Source: Rhodovulum adriaticum (lineage in GTDB: Bacteria; Pseudomonadota; Alphaproteobacteria; Rhodobacterales; Rhodobacteraceae). From it: a stretch of DNA of 64,000 nucleotides. A program made the translations under genes and the position numbers. Where the stretch lies: contig NZ_SLXL01000003.1 in assembly GCF_004345735.1 (NCBI RefSeq), positions 266,601 through 330,600 on the forward strand, read 5' to 3'. Shown in pieces: positions 48,058-56,639 of this stretch. The notes below the pieces were generated by a model. That model saw nothing but the letters and a program-made list of their open reading frames with translations. It did not search any database and was not told the DNA's origin. The number at the start of each line of letters is the position of its first letter. The first letter of the stretch is position 1.

Positions 48058-48852
48058 ATGGGCCATGTCCTGACGCAGGCGCAAAAGGCCCTGCGCGAAA
48101 CGGGCGGCGACCGCGCGGGCGGCGTGCTGGGCGGGGTGGACCCGCGCGCGCGCATCCTTGGCGCCTGCGCCTTTGCCCTGGTGACCGTGCTGTGCGACTG
48201 GCTGCCGGTGTTGCTGGCGGCCTTGGCACTCGCCAGTATGCTGCTGATCCTGTCGCGCCTGCCGCTGCGGCCGACCCTGCGCCGGATGGCGGCAATGGAC
48301 GGGTTCATCCTGTTCCTGCTGGTCCTGCTGCCCTTCACCGCGCCGGGTGATCCGGCCTTCGCGATCTGGGCGCTGACGGCCACATGGCAGGGGCTGGAAC
48401 AGGCCGCGCAGATCGCGGTGACCGCCAATGCGGTGGTTCTGGCGCTGCTGGTCCTGGTCGGCACGATGGAGCCGGTGACCCTGGGCCATGCGCTGTCGCG
48501 GCTGCGAACACCTGAAAGGCTGGTGCATCTGCTGATGTTCACCATCCGCTATATCGAGGTGCTGCGCGCCGAATACCTGCGCCTGCGCCAGGCAATGCGC
48601 GCGCGCGGGTTCCGTCCCGCCAACAGCCTGCACAGCTATCGCAGCTTGGGCTATCTGGTCGGCATGATGCTGGTGCGCGCGGTCGAGCGGTCGGAACGGG
48701 TGCTGGGCGCGATGAAATGCCGGGGGTTTTCGGGCCGAATACCGTTGCTGGAAACGCTGCGCTATGGCCCGCGGGACGCAGCGTTCGCCGGGGGGCTGGC
48801 GCTGATGCTGGCAGGTCTGTCAGCCACCGAGATCGCCCATGCCGCTTTTTGA
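48058..48852 (+). CDS. cbiQ: Cobalt ECF transporter T component CbiQ
   Basis: A 264-residue membrane protein coupling the ATPase to CbiM. It has VDPRARILGACAFAL near the N-terminus, several helices, and the two coupling-helix motifs with ARGF (QAMRARGFRP) and CRGF (GAMKCRGFSG), matching the Ala-Arg-Gly signatures of EcfT proteins. It begins 3 bases after the previous stop and overlaps cbiO by 14 bases. Confidence 0.93.
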   Translation: MGHVLTQAQKALRETGGDRAGGVLGGVDPRARILGACAFALVTVLCDWLPVLLAALALASMLLILSRLPLRPTLRRMAAMDGFILFLLVLLPFTAPGDPAFAIWALTATWQGLEQAAQIAVTANAVVLALLVLVGTMEPVTLGHALSRLRTPERLVHLLMFTIRYIEVLRAEYLRLRQAMRARGFRPANSLHSYRSLGYLVGMMLVRAVERSERVLGAMKCRGFSGRIPLLETLRYGPRDAAFAGGLALMLAGLSATEIAHAAF

Positions 48853-49495
48853 ACTGGACCACATCCATTTCGCCTATCCCGGTCACGCGCCGATCCTGCG
48901 CGGGGCGGGCCTGACGCTTGAGGCTGGCCAGCGGCTGGCCATCACCGGGGCCAACGGGGCGGGCAAATCAACGCTGCTGCGGATCATGGTGGGGCTGCTG
49001 GTGCCCGACCGGGGCACGGTCGCGGCCTTTGGCCAGGTCCGGCGGGCCGAGGCCGATTTCCACGAGGTGCGCCGCCGCGCCGGGCTGGTATTTCAGGATC
49101 CCGACGATCAGCTGTTCTGCCCCACGGTGACCGAGGATATCGCCTTTGGCCCCCTGAACCTGGGCAAAAGCCGGGACGAGGCGCTGGCGATCGCCGAGGA
49201 TGTCCTGACCCGGCTAGACCTGACCCACCTGCGCGAGCGCGTGACCTACAAGCTGTCGGGCGGGGAAAAGCGGCTGGTGACGCTGGCCACGGTCTTGGCG
49301 ATGGAACCGGAGGTTTTACTGCTGGACGAACCCACCAACGCGCTGGACGAAGATAACGCGGCACGATTGGTCGAGATCCTCACCGCGCTGCCCCAGGCGA
49401 TGGTGCTGGTCAGCCACGACACCCGCTTTCGCGCGCAGATCGCCCCCGACAGCCTGCGGCTGAACGAGGGGCGCTTGTGCCCCGAGACAGGGTGA
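48839..49495 (+). CDS. cbiO: Cobalt ECF transporter ATPase CbiO
   Basis: A 218-residue ABC ATPase with Walker A GANGAGKST, Q-loop FQDPDDQLFCPTVTEDIAFG (the ECF-type Q motif), signature LSGGEKRL and Walker B VLLLDEPTNALD. It is shorter than many CbiO proteins (about 270), lacking the C-terminal extension. It closes the transporter operon and converges with cobN. Confidence 0.93.
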   Translation: MPLFELDHIHFAYPGHAPILRGAGLTLEAGQRLAITGANGAGKSTLLRIMVGLLVPDRGTVAAFGQVRRAEADFHEVRRRAGLVFQDPDDQLFCPTVTEDIAFGPLNLGKSRDEALAIAEDVLTRLDLTHLRERVTYKLSGGEKRLVTLATVLAMEPEVLLLDEPTNALDEDNAARLVEILTALPQAMVLVSHDTRFRAQIAPDSLRLNEGRLCPETG

Positions 49496-49514
49496 CCGCG
49501 CGCCCGCCGTTTGG

Positions 49515-52500
49515 TTATTCCCCTTCAGCGAACAGCCCCGCAGCGATGGAGTTGCTGCGGCTTTGCCATAACCCCGCCTGCGCCAATGCCGCGAAACGGG
49601 CGCGGAGTGCGGCCAGCGCCTGGGGGTTGGCCTCTGCCATGAAGGCGGTCAGATCGTCATCGCCCAGCGTCGCCTGATAATACAGGTCGAACAGATGCGG
49701 CGGCACCACGCCGGCCAGATGCGCAAAGGCCGCCAGGTGGTCCAGCGTCGCTGCGATCTCGGCCGCGCCACGGAACCCGTGGCGGCGCATGCCCGCCAGC
49801 CAGGCCGGGTTCGCGGCGCGGGCGCGGACCACGCGGGCGACCTCCTCGCTCAGGGTTCGGGTGCGGGGCCGGGCCGGGTCGGTGTTGTCCAGGTGATAAA
49901 GCGCGGCCTTGCCCCCCGTTACCGCTTGCGCAGCGGCAAAGCCCGCCTCATGCGCGGCATAATCGGCGGCCAGCAGGATATCGGTTTCGGGCAGGTCTTG
50001 GGCATGCACAAAGGCATCGGCGCCCGCAACGCGGTCCTTCAGGCCGGCGGCATCGCGCGCGACGCCGGTTCCGTCCAGCGCCCAGGCGCTGGCGGCAAGC
50101 CACGCCTCGCCCGCCGCGCGGCGGGCCGCATCGGTAAAGTTTTCCGCCGCGGCGCCCATCCCCAACCCATAGCTGCCCGGCGCGGGGCCATAGACCCGCG
50201 CGCCGACCTCGCGCCCGGCATAGGGGTTCCAGTCGGGGGTTTCGTCCCGCGCGGCCAGGGCCCGGATCGCCTGTTGAAACAGCGCCGACAGCGTCGGGAA
50301 CACGTCACGGAACAGCCCCGAGACCCGCAGCGTCACATCCAGCCGGGGCCGGTCCAGCAGGGCGATTGGCAGCACCTCGATGCCCGAAACCCGTTCCGAC
50401 CCCGCGTCCCAGACAGGTTTCACGCCCAGCAGGTGCAGCGCCATGGCGAAATCCTCGCCCGCCGTGCGCATCGTGGCCGACCCCCACAAATCCACCACCA
50501 GCCCGCGCGGCCAGTCGCCCTGATCCTGCAGATGGCGGCGCACCAGATCCTCGGCCAGTTTCACACCCTGCGCATGGGCCGAACGGGTGGGCACTGACCG
50601 CGGATCGGTGGTGTAAAGGTTCCGCCCCGTCGGCAGCACGTCCTGCCGCCCGCGATAGGGCGACCCGGACGGCCCCGGCGCGATCTGCCGCCCCGCCAGC
50701 GCCGCCTGCAGAGCCGCGCGTTCGGCGGCGACCGAGGGGGCAGTGTCGAAACTGCCCGCATCCGCCAGCGCGCGGCCAAAGACATGTAACCCGTCGCCGA
50801 ACTGGCTGTCCTTCACGTCGCAGACGAAGCGGTCGATGCGGGTGATCGCCTCTGCCGGGCAGGCGGTGGCGTCCAGGCCCAGATCGTCCTCGACCCCCAG
50901 GCACTGGGCCTCGAACCGGATATCCGATTGCAGCCGCGCGCGGCGCTTGGGGTCCAGCCCGTCGGCGTTGGAAAACTCGTCCAGCAACGCCTCAAGACGG
51001 GTGAATTTTCCGGGCGTGCCGGTCTGGCGCAGGGGCGGCGGGATATGGCCCAGGGTAACGGCACCTATGCGCCGCTTGGCCTGCGCGGCCTCGCCGGGGT
51101 CGTTGACGATGAAAGGGTAGATCACCGGCAGCGCCCCGATCAGCACCTCGGGCCAGCAGGTATCCGACAGCGCCACCGCCTTGCCGGGCAGCCATTCCAG
51201 CGTGCCATGCGCCCCCATGTGGATCAGCGCGTCGCAGGCCATTTCCTGTCGCAGCCATAGGTAAAAGGCGACATAGCCATGGCGCGGGGTGCGGTGGACA
51301 TCGTGATAATCGTCGTCGCGGGTTGCCGGATCGCCGCGTTCGGGTTGCAGCGCGACCAGCACCGCACCGCGCCGTGTTGCCGGGAAATGGAAGGCACCGT
51401 CGCGCACGACCGGGTCGTCCTCTGGCGCGCCCCAGCTTTCCGTCAACGCCGCGCGCAGACTGTCCGGCAGGCGGGAAAGTGCGGCCTGGTAGGCTGCAAC
51501 CGGCCAGGCCAGCATGTCTTGCATCAGGGCCTGGTCCAGCGGCGGGCCGGGCGCGACGAGCACACCGTCCCCGGCCAGATCCTCCAGCACGGCTTCGGCC
51601 GAGGCAAGCGCGTCCAGCCCAACCGCATGGGCCATCTGCCAAGGCTTGCCGGGATAGGTGGACAACACAATGGCCGGGCGTTTGTCCGCCGCCGGTGTGC
51701 GGGCTAGGGCGATCCAGCCCAGCACCCGCTGGGCAATCGCGTCGATGCGGTCGGAGCGGGCGCGGTGGGCGTGGCGTGAAAACTGCAGATACGGGTCGCG
51801 CGGCTGCGCCTGCTTGAACGAGGCGACCCCGGCCAGGATGCGCCCGTCCACCTCTGGCAGGACCACGTGCATTGCCAGATCGGCGGGGGACAGGCCGCGC
51901 TCTGCTTCGGCCCAGGCGGCCTCGGTCGAGGTGGCCAGCGCCACCTGAAAGACCGGCACGCCGCCTGCGTCCAGCGGGGTCGTGCCGTCCTCGCCCCGCG
52001 CGGAAAAGGCAGTGGCGTTGACGATGGCGTCCGGTTTCAGATGCGCGATCTGGCGGGCCAGCCAGCGTGCAACATCGGGCGCCTTGAGCGAGGGGGCAAA
52101 AAGTGCGGTCACATCGCAGCCCCGGTCGCGGAAGGCCCGGAACAGCGCCGCGATGGGATCAAGATCCGCCGCGGTCAGGTAGGCGCGGTAAAAGGTCAGC
52201 ACGATGCGGGGGCGGTTCGTGGTGGGCCCCAGATCGACCAGCGGGCAGCACACGCCCTGATCCGGCGTCCAGGCACCGACCTGCGGGATCACCTTGGCCC
52301 CCTGCACTGGCCCGGCATAAAGGCCGGCGGCCAGCGCCATCTGCGCAAGCGCCGCCTGCGCGGCGACCGTCCCGCCGGTGTCGCACAGATGCGCCAGACG
52401 ACGCAGGGTCGAAACCGGCAGGGTCGAAACCTCATCAAGTCGCGGATCGGGGCGCCCGTCGGCGGGCAGGACGGCCAGGGCAATGCCGCGCGCCTGGGCC

Positions 52501-52817
52501 AGGGCCTGTAGATGTTGCAGGCCATAGTCCCAATAGGCCCGCCCGCCGATCAGGCGGATCAGGATGCCCTTGGCCCCCTCCAGCGTCTGCTCGACATAGG
52601 TGTCGACCGACAGCGGGTGTTTCAGCGCGGCAAGGTTTGCCAGCCGCAGCGTGGGCATCCGCCCCTCGGGCCCGCCGCCGCGATGCCAGCCCGCCGCGAA
52701 AGCCCCCAGATCGCTGTCGGAAAACGAAAGAACCACCAGATCGGCGGGATCCTGCGCCAGATCGGTTGGGGTCTCGGTTTCCTCCAGCCCGTGGCTTTCG
52801 CGGAAGACGACATGCAT
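49515..52817 (-). CDS. cobN: Cobaltochelatase subunit CobN
   Basis: Large subunit of the aerobic ATP-dependent cobaltochelatase that puts cobalt into hydrogenobyrinic acid diamide. The 1100-residue product has the family stretches GRPAIVLSTYPGKPW-like region, MGAHGTLEWLPGKAVALS and the C-terminal domain ending near QSRSNSIAAGLFAEGE. Length is within the normal range. It follows cobW by 6 bases and lies in the unit controlled by riboswitch 2. The partner subunits cobS and cobT are not in the window. Confidence 0.95.
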   Translation of the reverse strand: MHVVFRESHGLEETETPTDLAQDPADLVVLSFSDSDLGAFAAGWHRGGGPEGRMPTLRLANLAALKHPLSVDTYVEQTLEGAKGILIRLIGGRAYWDYGLQHLQALAQARGIALAVLPADGRPDPRLDEVSTLPVSTLRRLAHLCDTGGTVAAQAALAQMALAAGLYAGPVQGAKVIPQVGAWTPDQGVCCPLVDLGPTTNRPRIVLTFYRAYLTAADLDPIAALFRAFRDRGCDVTALFAPSLKAPDVARWLARQIAHLKPDAIVNATAFSARGEDGTTPLDAGGVPVFQVALATSTEAAWAEAERGLSPADLAMHVVLPEVDGRILAGVASFKQAQPRDPYLQFSRHAHRARSDRIDAIAQRVLGWIALARTPAADKRPAIVLSTYPGKPWQMAHAVGLDALASAEAVLEDLAGDGVLVAPGPPLDQALMQDMLAWPVAAYQAALSRLPDSLRAALTESWGAPEDDPVVRDGAFHFPATRRGAVLVALQPERGDPATRDDDYHDVHRTPRHGYVAFYLWLRQEMACDALIHMGAHGTLEWLPGKAVALSDTCWPEVLIGALPVIYPFIVNDPGEAAQAKRRIGAVTLGHIPPPLRQTGTPGKFTRLEALLDEFSNADGLDPKRRARLQSDIRFEAQCLGVEDDLGLDATACPAEAITRIDRFVCDVKDSQFGDGLHVFGRALADAGSFDTAPSVAAERAALQAALAGRQIAPGPSGSPYRGRQDVLPTGRNLYTTDPRSVPTRSAHAQGVKLAEDLVRRHLQDQGDWPRGLVVDLWGSATMRTAGEDFAMALHLLGVKPVWDAGSERVSGIEVLPIALLDRPRLDVTLRVSGLFRDVFPTLSALFQQAIRALAARDETPDWNPYAGREVGARVYGPAPGSYGLGMGAAAENFTDAARRAAGEAWLAASAWALDGTGVARDAAGLKDRVAGADAFVHAQDLPETDILLAADYAAHEAGFAAAQAVTGGKAALYHLDNTDPARPRTRTLSEEVARVVRARAANPAWLAGMRRHGFRGAAEIAATLDHLAAFAHLAGVVPPHLFDLYYQATLGDDDLTAFMAEANPQALAALRARFAALAQAGLWQSRSNSIAAGLFAEGE

Positions 52818-52823
52818 CGGCGC

Positions 52824-53861
52824 CTAGCCCTCCAGCGCGGCGCGGATGGCGCGGGGGTCGATATCATCATGCTCGGCGATGACCACCAGCCGCGTGGCGC
52901 GGGGTTCGTCCGCGCCCCAGGGCCGGTCGTACTGATGGCGCACCCGCGCGCCAACGGCCTGCACAAGCAGGCGCATCGGCTTGCCCTGAACGGCGGCATA
53001 GCCCTTGACCCGCAGGATGTTCTGGCTGCGCGCCAGCGCCTCGATCCGGCCGGCCAGGATGGCCGGGTCGGCCTGTTCGGGCAGTTCCACCACGACGCTT
53101 TCGAAATCGTCATGGTCGTGATCGTGGGCGTCGTCGTGATGGCTGGGACGGTCGTGCAGGTCGTCCTCGGCCGCGGCCTCCAGCCCCAGGATCACGCGGG
53201 GGTCCACCGCGCCCTCGGCCACCTCGATGATGGGCAGCTTGCGCGGCGCCTCGGCCTCGATGGTGGCGCGCGCGGTGGCCACCCCCTCTGGCCCGGCCAG
53301 ATCGGGCTTGGTCAGCAGCACGATATCGGCGCAGGAAATCTGGTCCTCGAACACCTCGGACAGCGGGGTTTCGTGGTCGATGCTGTCATCGGCGGCCCGC
53401 TGGGCATCGACGGCGGCGACATTGGGGGCGAAGCGCCCCGCCGCCACGGCCTCGGCATCGGCGACGGCGATCACGCCGTCCACGGTGATACGCGAGCGGA
53501 TATCGGGCCAATCGAACGCCTTGAGCAGCGGCTTGGGCAGGGCCAGGCCGCTGGTTTCGATCAGGATGTGTTCGGGGCGCGGCTCCATCGCCATCAGCGC
53601 CTCAATGGTGGGGATGAAATCGTCGGCCACGGTGCAGCAGATGCAGCCATTGGCCAGTTCCATGATGTTCTCGGCCGGGCAGTCGGGGATGGCGCAGCCT
53701 TTCAGCATTTCGCCGTCCACGCCGACATCGCCGAATTCGTTGACCAGAACGGCCAGGCGCTTGCCGCCCGAATTCTGCATCAGGTGGCTGATCAGCGTGG
53801 TCTTGCCAGACCCCAGGAACCCGGTGATTACGGTGACGGGCAGTTTGGTCAGGTCGGTCAT
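52824..53861 (-). CDS. cobW: Cobalamin biosynthesis GTPase CobW
   Basis: COG0523 metal-chaperone GTPase, 345 residues, thought to supply cobalt for corrin synthesis. It has the P-loop GFLGSGKTTLI (about residue 15), the metal-binding CXCC motif GCICCT, and a His/Asp-rich stretch (HHDDAHDHDHDDFE, about residues 235-250) between the G domain and the C-terminal CobW_C domain. It overlaps the upstream DUF1636 gene by four bases. Confidence 0.95.
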   Translation of the reverse strand: MTDLTKLPVTVITGFLGSGKTTLISHLMQNSGGKRLAVLVNEFGDVGVDGEMLKGCAIPDCPAENIMELANGCICCTVADDFIPTIEALMAMEPRPEHILIETSGLALPKPLLKAFDWPDIRSRITVDGVIAVADAEAVAAGRFAPNVAAVDAQRAADDSIDHETPLSEVFEDQISCADIVLLTKPDLAGPEGVATARATIEAEAPRKLPIIEVAEGAVDPRVILGLEAAAEDDLHDRPSHHDDAHDHDHDDFESVVVELPEQADPAILAGRIEALARSQNILRVKGYAAVQGKPMRLLVQAVGARVRHQYDRPWGADEPRATRLVVIAEHDDIDPRAIRAALEG

Positions 53862-54238
53862 TGGGCCCCCTCCAAGGGTGGGATACGGACGATGCAGTTC
53901 TTGCGGAAATGTTCGGGGCGTTCGCGCCAGGGCACCAGGCCGTCGGGCGCGTCACGATATTTCAGGGCGCCCTCGGCCAGCACGGGCGCGTGGCTGGCGT
54001 CGAGATTGCCGTAGACATAGGTCCAGCGCCCCGGCCCGCGCAGCGCGACGGTGCAGCCGCGGGTGCAGTTCGACAGGCATTCGACCGGGATCAGGCGGAT
54101 GTTTTCGGGCAGGTTCCGTTCGGCCAGCGCGCCGTGCAGCCGCGCACCGCGCGTCACCTCTTCGGGTTCGGCAGGTTCGCCCTGCCGGCACTTCACACAG
54201 ACCAGAAGTTCCACCACGCCGTCAGGCGCGCCGCTCAT
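53858..54238 (-). CDS. DUF1636 protein, thioredoxin-like Fe-S fold candidate
   Basis: A 126-residue protein with cysteines in LLVCVKCRQG near the N-terminus and CLSNCTRGC in the middle, a spacing like that of thioredoxin-like [2Fe-2S] ferredoxins. Its function is unknown, but DUF1636 genes are known to sit with cobW and cobN, and here it is the first gene after riboswitch 2. The ATG at 54238 has only a weak ribosome site; no better in-frame start was found. Confidence 0.8.
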   Translation of the reverse strand: MSGAPDGVVELLVCVKCRQGEPAEPEEVTRGARLHGALAERNLPENIRLIPVECLSNCTRGCTVALRGPGRWTYVYGNLDASHAPVLAEGALKYRDAPDGLVPWRERPEHFRKNCIVRIPPLEGAQ

Positions 54239-54374
54239 CCGGGTATCCCGTAGATTTGAAAGGTAAAGAAAGGCAAGATGTCTGACCCCATAGCTCAGGG
54301 GACAAGGGCAGATGGCGGGCAGAGCCGAAGCCGGACCCGACACCGGAACACCCCGTCCGGTTACGTCGTACTGC

Positions 54375-54557
54375 GCTGGCAGGTCTCCCGGCTTGCGGAT
54401 GTCAGACGTGGGCGTCTGGCGGTTGCCCTGCCTTCCCAGCCTTGTCGGCCAGTGGCGTGGGGCAGCCTCTCCGGTCACGGTCGCGGGGGCGGCTGCGCTT
54501 CGGACCTGGTGGCCCTTATCGCATTCCCTTTTCACCCACCCGAAGGCGGGCACCAAC
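54375..54557 (-). promoter_or_regulatory. Cobalamin riboswitch 2 (before DUF1636-cobW-cobN)
   Basis: Minus-strand aptamer. P1 pairs GTTGG (54553-54557) with CCAGC (54375-54379). In order: GAAAAGGGAA, the B12 box region GCCGCCCCCGCGACCGTGAC, GCCACTGG, GGGAAGG and GCCGGGAGACCTGCC. The B12 box deviates slightly (GCGACCGTGAC instead of GCAACTGTAAG). The DUF1636 start lies 136 bases downstream, with GC hairpins between. Confidence 0.92.
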
Positions 54558-54747
54558 AGGGGTGTGATGCAACCATTGGCCGGAAGTTGTCAAGCTGCGC
54601 GCTGGCGGTCCTTGCCGCTGGGAACCGCGCCCGCCCCGGGCCGGGACAGGCGGTGCGGCCACGCCCCGGTGACCGGCGCAACAGATCGATATTGGGCGCA
54701 AACACGCCTGCATCGCCCATGACCCGGCCCCGCCGGGCGAACGGGGG
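54558..54747 (-). promoter_or_regulatory. Intergenic region with promoter for the riboswitch 2 unit
   Basis: A TTGACA at 54587-54592 on the minus strand is the best -35 candidate, about 30 bases before the aptamer; no good -10 box follows at 17 bases. Apart from this the gap between the methyltransferase stop and the aptamer shows nothing recognisable. Confidence 0.3.
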
Positions 54748-55653
54748 TTATGGACCCGCGGCGGGGATCACCGGACCGGCCGCAGGCTTCAGCCGGCGGG
54801 CAAGTTCGGCGATATGGGCCGGCCCGATCTCGCAACAGCCGCCCACGGTGCGCGCGCCCTCCGCGACCCAGCCTTGGGCAAATTCGGCATAGGCGGCGGG
54901 GCCGATATCCTGCCGCGTGCTCAGCAGATCGGTCGTCGCGCCGATCCCGTTGAAGCGCGGATCGATCCGGGTGAAGCCGTTGGCATAGGCGCCGACATGG
55001 TCGTGCAGCCCGGCGAGGATCGGCACGCCCTGCGACACCGCCTCGGGGCGCGAGCAGTTCAGCAGAACGCGGGCGGGTGCAAAGGTTTCCAGAAGCGGCG
55101 CGATCTGGGCCAGCGGCTCGCCCGAGCGCAGGCGCGTGCCGTCGGTGTCATCCACGCTGAGGGCCAGCCAGACGGGTTTTCCCGCGACCTGCGCGCCCAT
55201 CACCCCGCCGCGTGCCTGATCGACCGAAGACATCGTTTCCAGCAGCAGAACATCGGCGACCCGCGCCTGAATGCGCGCGACGCGGGCGTAAATCTCGGCT
55301 GCCTCTTCGGCTGGCGGGGCATTGTCAGGGCGGTAGGAAAAGCCCAGCGGGCCAAGCGCTCCGGCGACCAGCCCGCCGCCTGCATCGTCCCGCGCGCGGG
55401 CGGCGATGTCACAGGCGGCCATGGTCAGATCCTCCAGCCGGTCGGCCATCCCGAAGGCCGCCAGCCGGTCGGGCAGCACCGCGTAGGTGTTCGTTGTTGC
55501 CACCTCGGCGCCCGCATCGAAGAAATCGCGATGCACGGCGCCGACCAGATCGGGCGTTTCCAACAACGCCTGGATCGCCCAAAGCGGCGTCGCCTTGCCC
55601 GTGCGATGTACCAGTTCCTGGCCCATGCCGCCGTCCAGAAGGGTGATGTCCAA
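54748..55653 (-). CDS. Homocysteine S-methyltransferase-like protein (TTG start)
   Basis: A 301-residue zinc methyltransferase domain protein (MetH N-terminal/BHMT family). It has the opening ITLLDGGMGQEL, the zinc ligands in LLNCSRPEAV and VGGCCEIGP, and ETMSSVDQAR. These enzymes pass a methyl group from a donor such as S-methylmethionine or betaine to homocysteine without B12. The TTG at 55653 is chosen because AAAGGAGA lies 7-8 bases before it and it gives the family N-terminus; longer forms start inside unrelated sequence. Riboswitch 3 lies upstream on the same strand, so expression should rise when B12 is scarce. Confidence 0.82.
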   Translation of the reverse strand: MDITLLDGGMGQELVHRTGKATPLWAIQALLETPDLVGAVHRDFFDAGAEVATTNTYAVLPDRLAAFGMADRLEDLTMAACDIAARARDDAGGGLVAGALGPLGFSYRPDNAPPAEEAAEIYARVARIQARVADVLLLETMSSVDQARGGVMGAQVAGKPVWLALSVDDTDGTRLRSGEPLAQIAPLLETFAPARVLLNCSRPEAVSQGVPILAGLHDHVGAYANGFTRIDPRFNGIGATTDLLSTRQDIGPAAYAEFAQGWVAEGARTVGGCCEIGPAHIAELARRLKPAAGPVIPAAGP

Positions 55654-55831
55654 GGGTTGTCTCCTTTTCCTTGCCGTCGTGACATAGACGGACAAAACGA
55701 TGCGTCGAGCATGCCTGCCGATGCTGTGCGCAACGGGCAGACTGGGCGCCGCCGGATCACGGTTGATCGTGCGGCAGGCGGCCATGAATTGGGGATACGT
55801 GGATCGGCGAACAGCGCGCCGGTCGGCGTGG
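55654..55831 (-). other. Gap between short ORF and methyltransferase gene
   Basis: 178 bases of the presumed riboswitch 3 transcript. I see no gene, terminator or clear promoter in it. Confidence 0.35.
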
Positions 55832-55909
55832 TCAGGCCGGGGCGGCCATCGCGCGCGGGTCGCGCCGCCGGGAATGCCTTGCGTGCACCGGGAATTCGGG
55901 TTGCATCAT
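55832..55909 (-). CDS. Possible 25-residue leader peptide after riboswitch 3
   Basis: Short frame with double ATG (55907-55909 and 55904-55906), giving an Arg- and His-rich peptide that begins MMQPEFPVHARHSRRR and ends AMAAPA. A strong AAAGGAGA ribosome site lies six bases before the first ATG, and a 6-bp GC hairpin (55923-55928 with 55935-55940) lies immediately before that. I do not recognise the peptide. It is the first translatable frame after the aptamer. Confidence 0.35.
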   Translation of the reverse strand: MMQPEFPVHARHSRRRDPRAMAAPA

Positions 55910-55956
55910 CGTGATCTCCTTTCCGGGCCTCCCCGCCCGGGTTGAGGTTGCATCGG

Positions 55957-56147
55957 CGATGGCAGGTCTCCTGACTTGCGGGTCGTGGCTTGCCCGATCC
56001 TTCCCGGCCTGTGCTGGGCCAGTGGAGTCGCTCGGGCGTGCTCTCCGCCTACAGTTGCGGGGGCAGTCACGGACTTGGCGCGCGATCGCGACACCGCACC
56101 GTATTCCCTTTTCATCCCAAGAGCCCCAAGGCCCCAGGGAACCATCC
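55957..56147 (-). promoter_or_regulatory. Cobalamin riboswitch 3 (before methyltransferase)
   Basis: Minus-strand aptamer. P1 pairs GGATGG (56142-56147) with CCATC (55958-55962). In order: GATGAAAAGGGAA, GACTGCCCCCGCAACTGTAG, GCGGAGAGCACGCC, CCACTGGCCC, GGGAAGG and GTCAGGAGACCTGCC. It points away from riboswitch 4, with 205 bases between their 5' ends. Confidence 0.93.
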
Positions 56148-56352
56148 AGCGATCGTTAGCAAACGCGGCGGATGCCTCACAAGTGGCAAAACGCAGGGAC
56201 AACCATCCCGGGCAGGCAATTCCCGAATTGTCCCTGCACGCGGCGAAAACAGCGGCGTCATTGCCAGTCCGCGCCCGTGGTGCGCAAAGGTCGCGGCCTG
56301 CAACCCTGCCTATATGTTGACAGGCTCGCCCCAGATACCCCAACATGCCGTA
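56148..56352. promoter_or_regulatory. Divergent promoter region between riboswitches 3 and 4
   Basis: 205 bases that must hold both promoters. A plus-strand TTGACA lies at 56317-56322 with no good -10 box at standard spacing. No FNR-type palindrome was seen. No gene is apparent. Confidence 0.4.
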
Positions 56353-56517
56353 GCTTTGGTGCCCGTGACTCGCGTCATGGGCTAAGAGGGAAACCGGTGA
56401 AGCGCCGGTGCTGCCCCCGCAACTGTAAGCGGCAAGCAAGGCTGAGACATGCCACTGGGGCCATTCCCGGGAAGGCCAGCCAAGCAAAGACCCGCGAGCC
56501 AGGAAACCTGCCAGGGC
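56353..56517 (+). promoter_or_regulatory. Cobalamin riboswitch 4 (before nrdD operon)
   Basis: Plus-strand aptamer. P1 pairs GCTTTGG (56353-56359) with CCAGGGC (56511-56517). In order: AAGAGGGAAACCGGTG, GCTGCCCCCGCAACTGTAAG, GCAAGGC, GCCACTGGGG, GGGAAGGCCAGCC and GCCAGGAAACCTGCC. Confidence 0.93.
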
Positions 56518-56599
56518 GCGATACGATAACCGCAGGCGGAGGGCCTGGGGGTGCGTGTGTTCTGCGAAACCCGGCCAGCGGCCGATGGTTCGCCTGCCC

Positions 56600-56635
56600 G
56601 TGTCCCCGGTTCGTCGAAGACAGGAAAGGGGACAC
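56600..56635 (+). promoter_or_regulatory. SD-masking hairpin, riboswitch 4 expression platform
   Basis: An 8-bp perfect stem pairs GTGTCCCC (56600-56607) with GGGGACAC (56628-56635). The right arm covers the AAAGGGG ribosome site (56625-56631) of the ATG at 56640, so folding would block translation of the short frame that is coupled to nrdD. Confidence 0.55.
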
Positions 56636-56639
56636 AAGC

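Noticed and set aside
54278..54892. Plus-strand frame overlapping riboswitch 2
   Set aside because: It runs across the antisense of the aptamer and of the methyltransferase 3' end, and has no family features.
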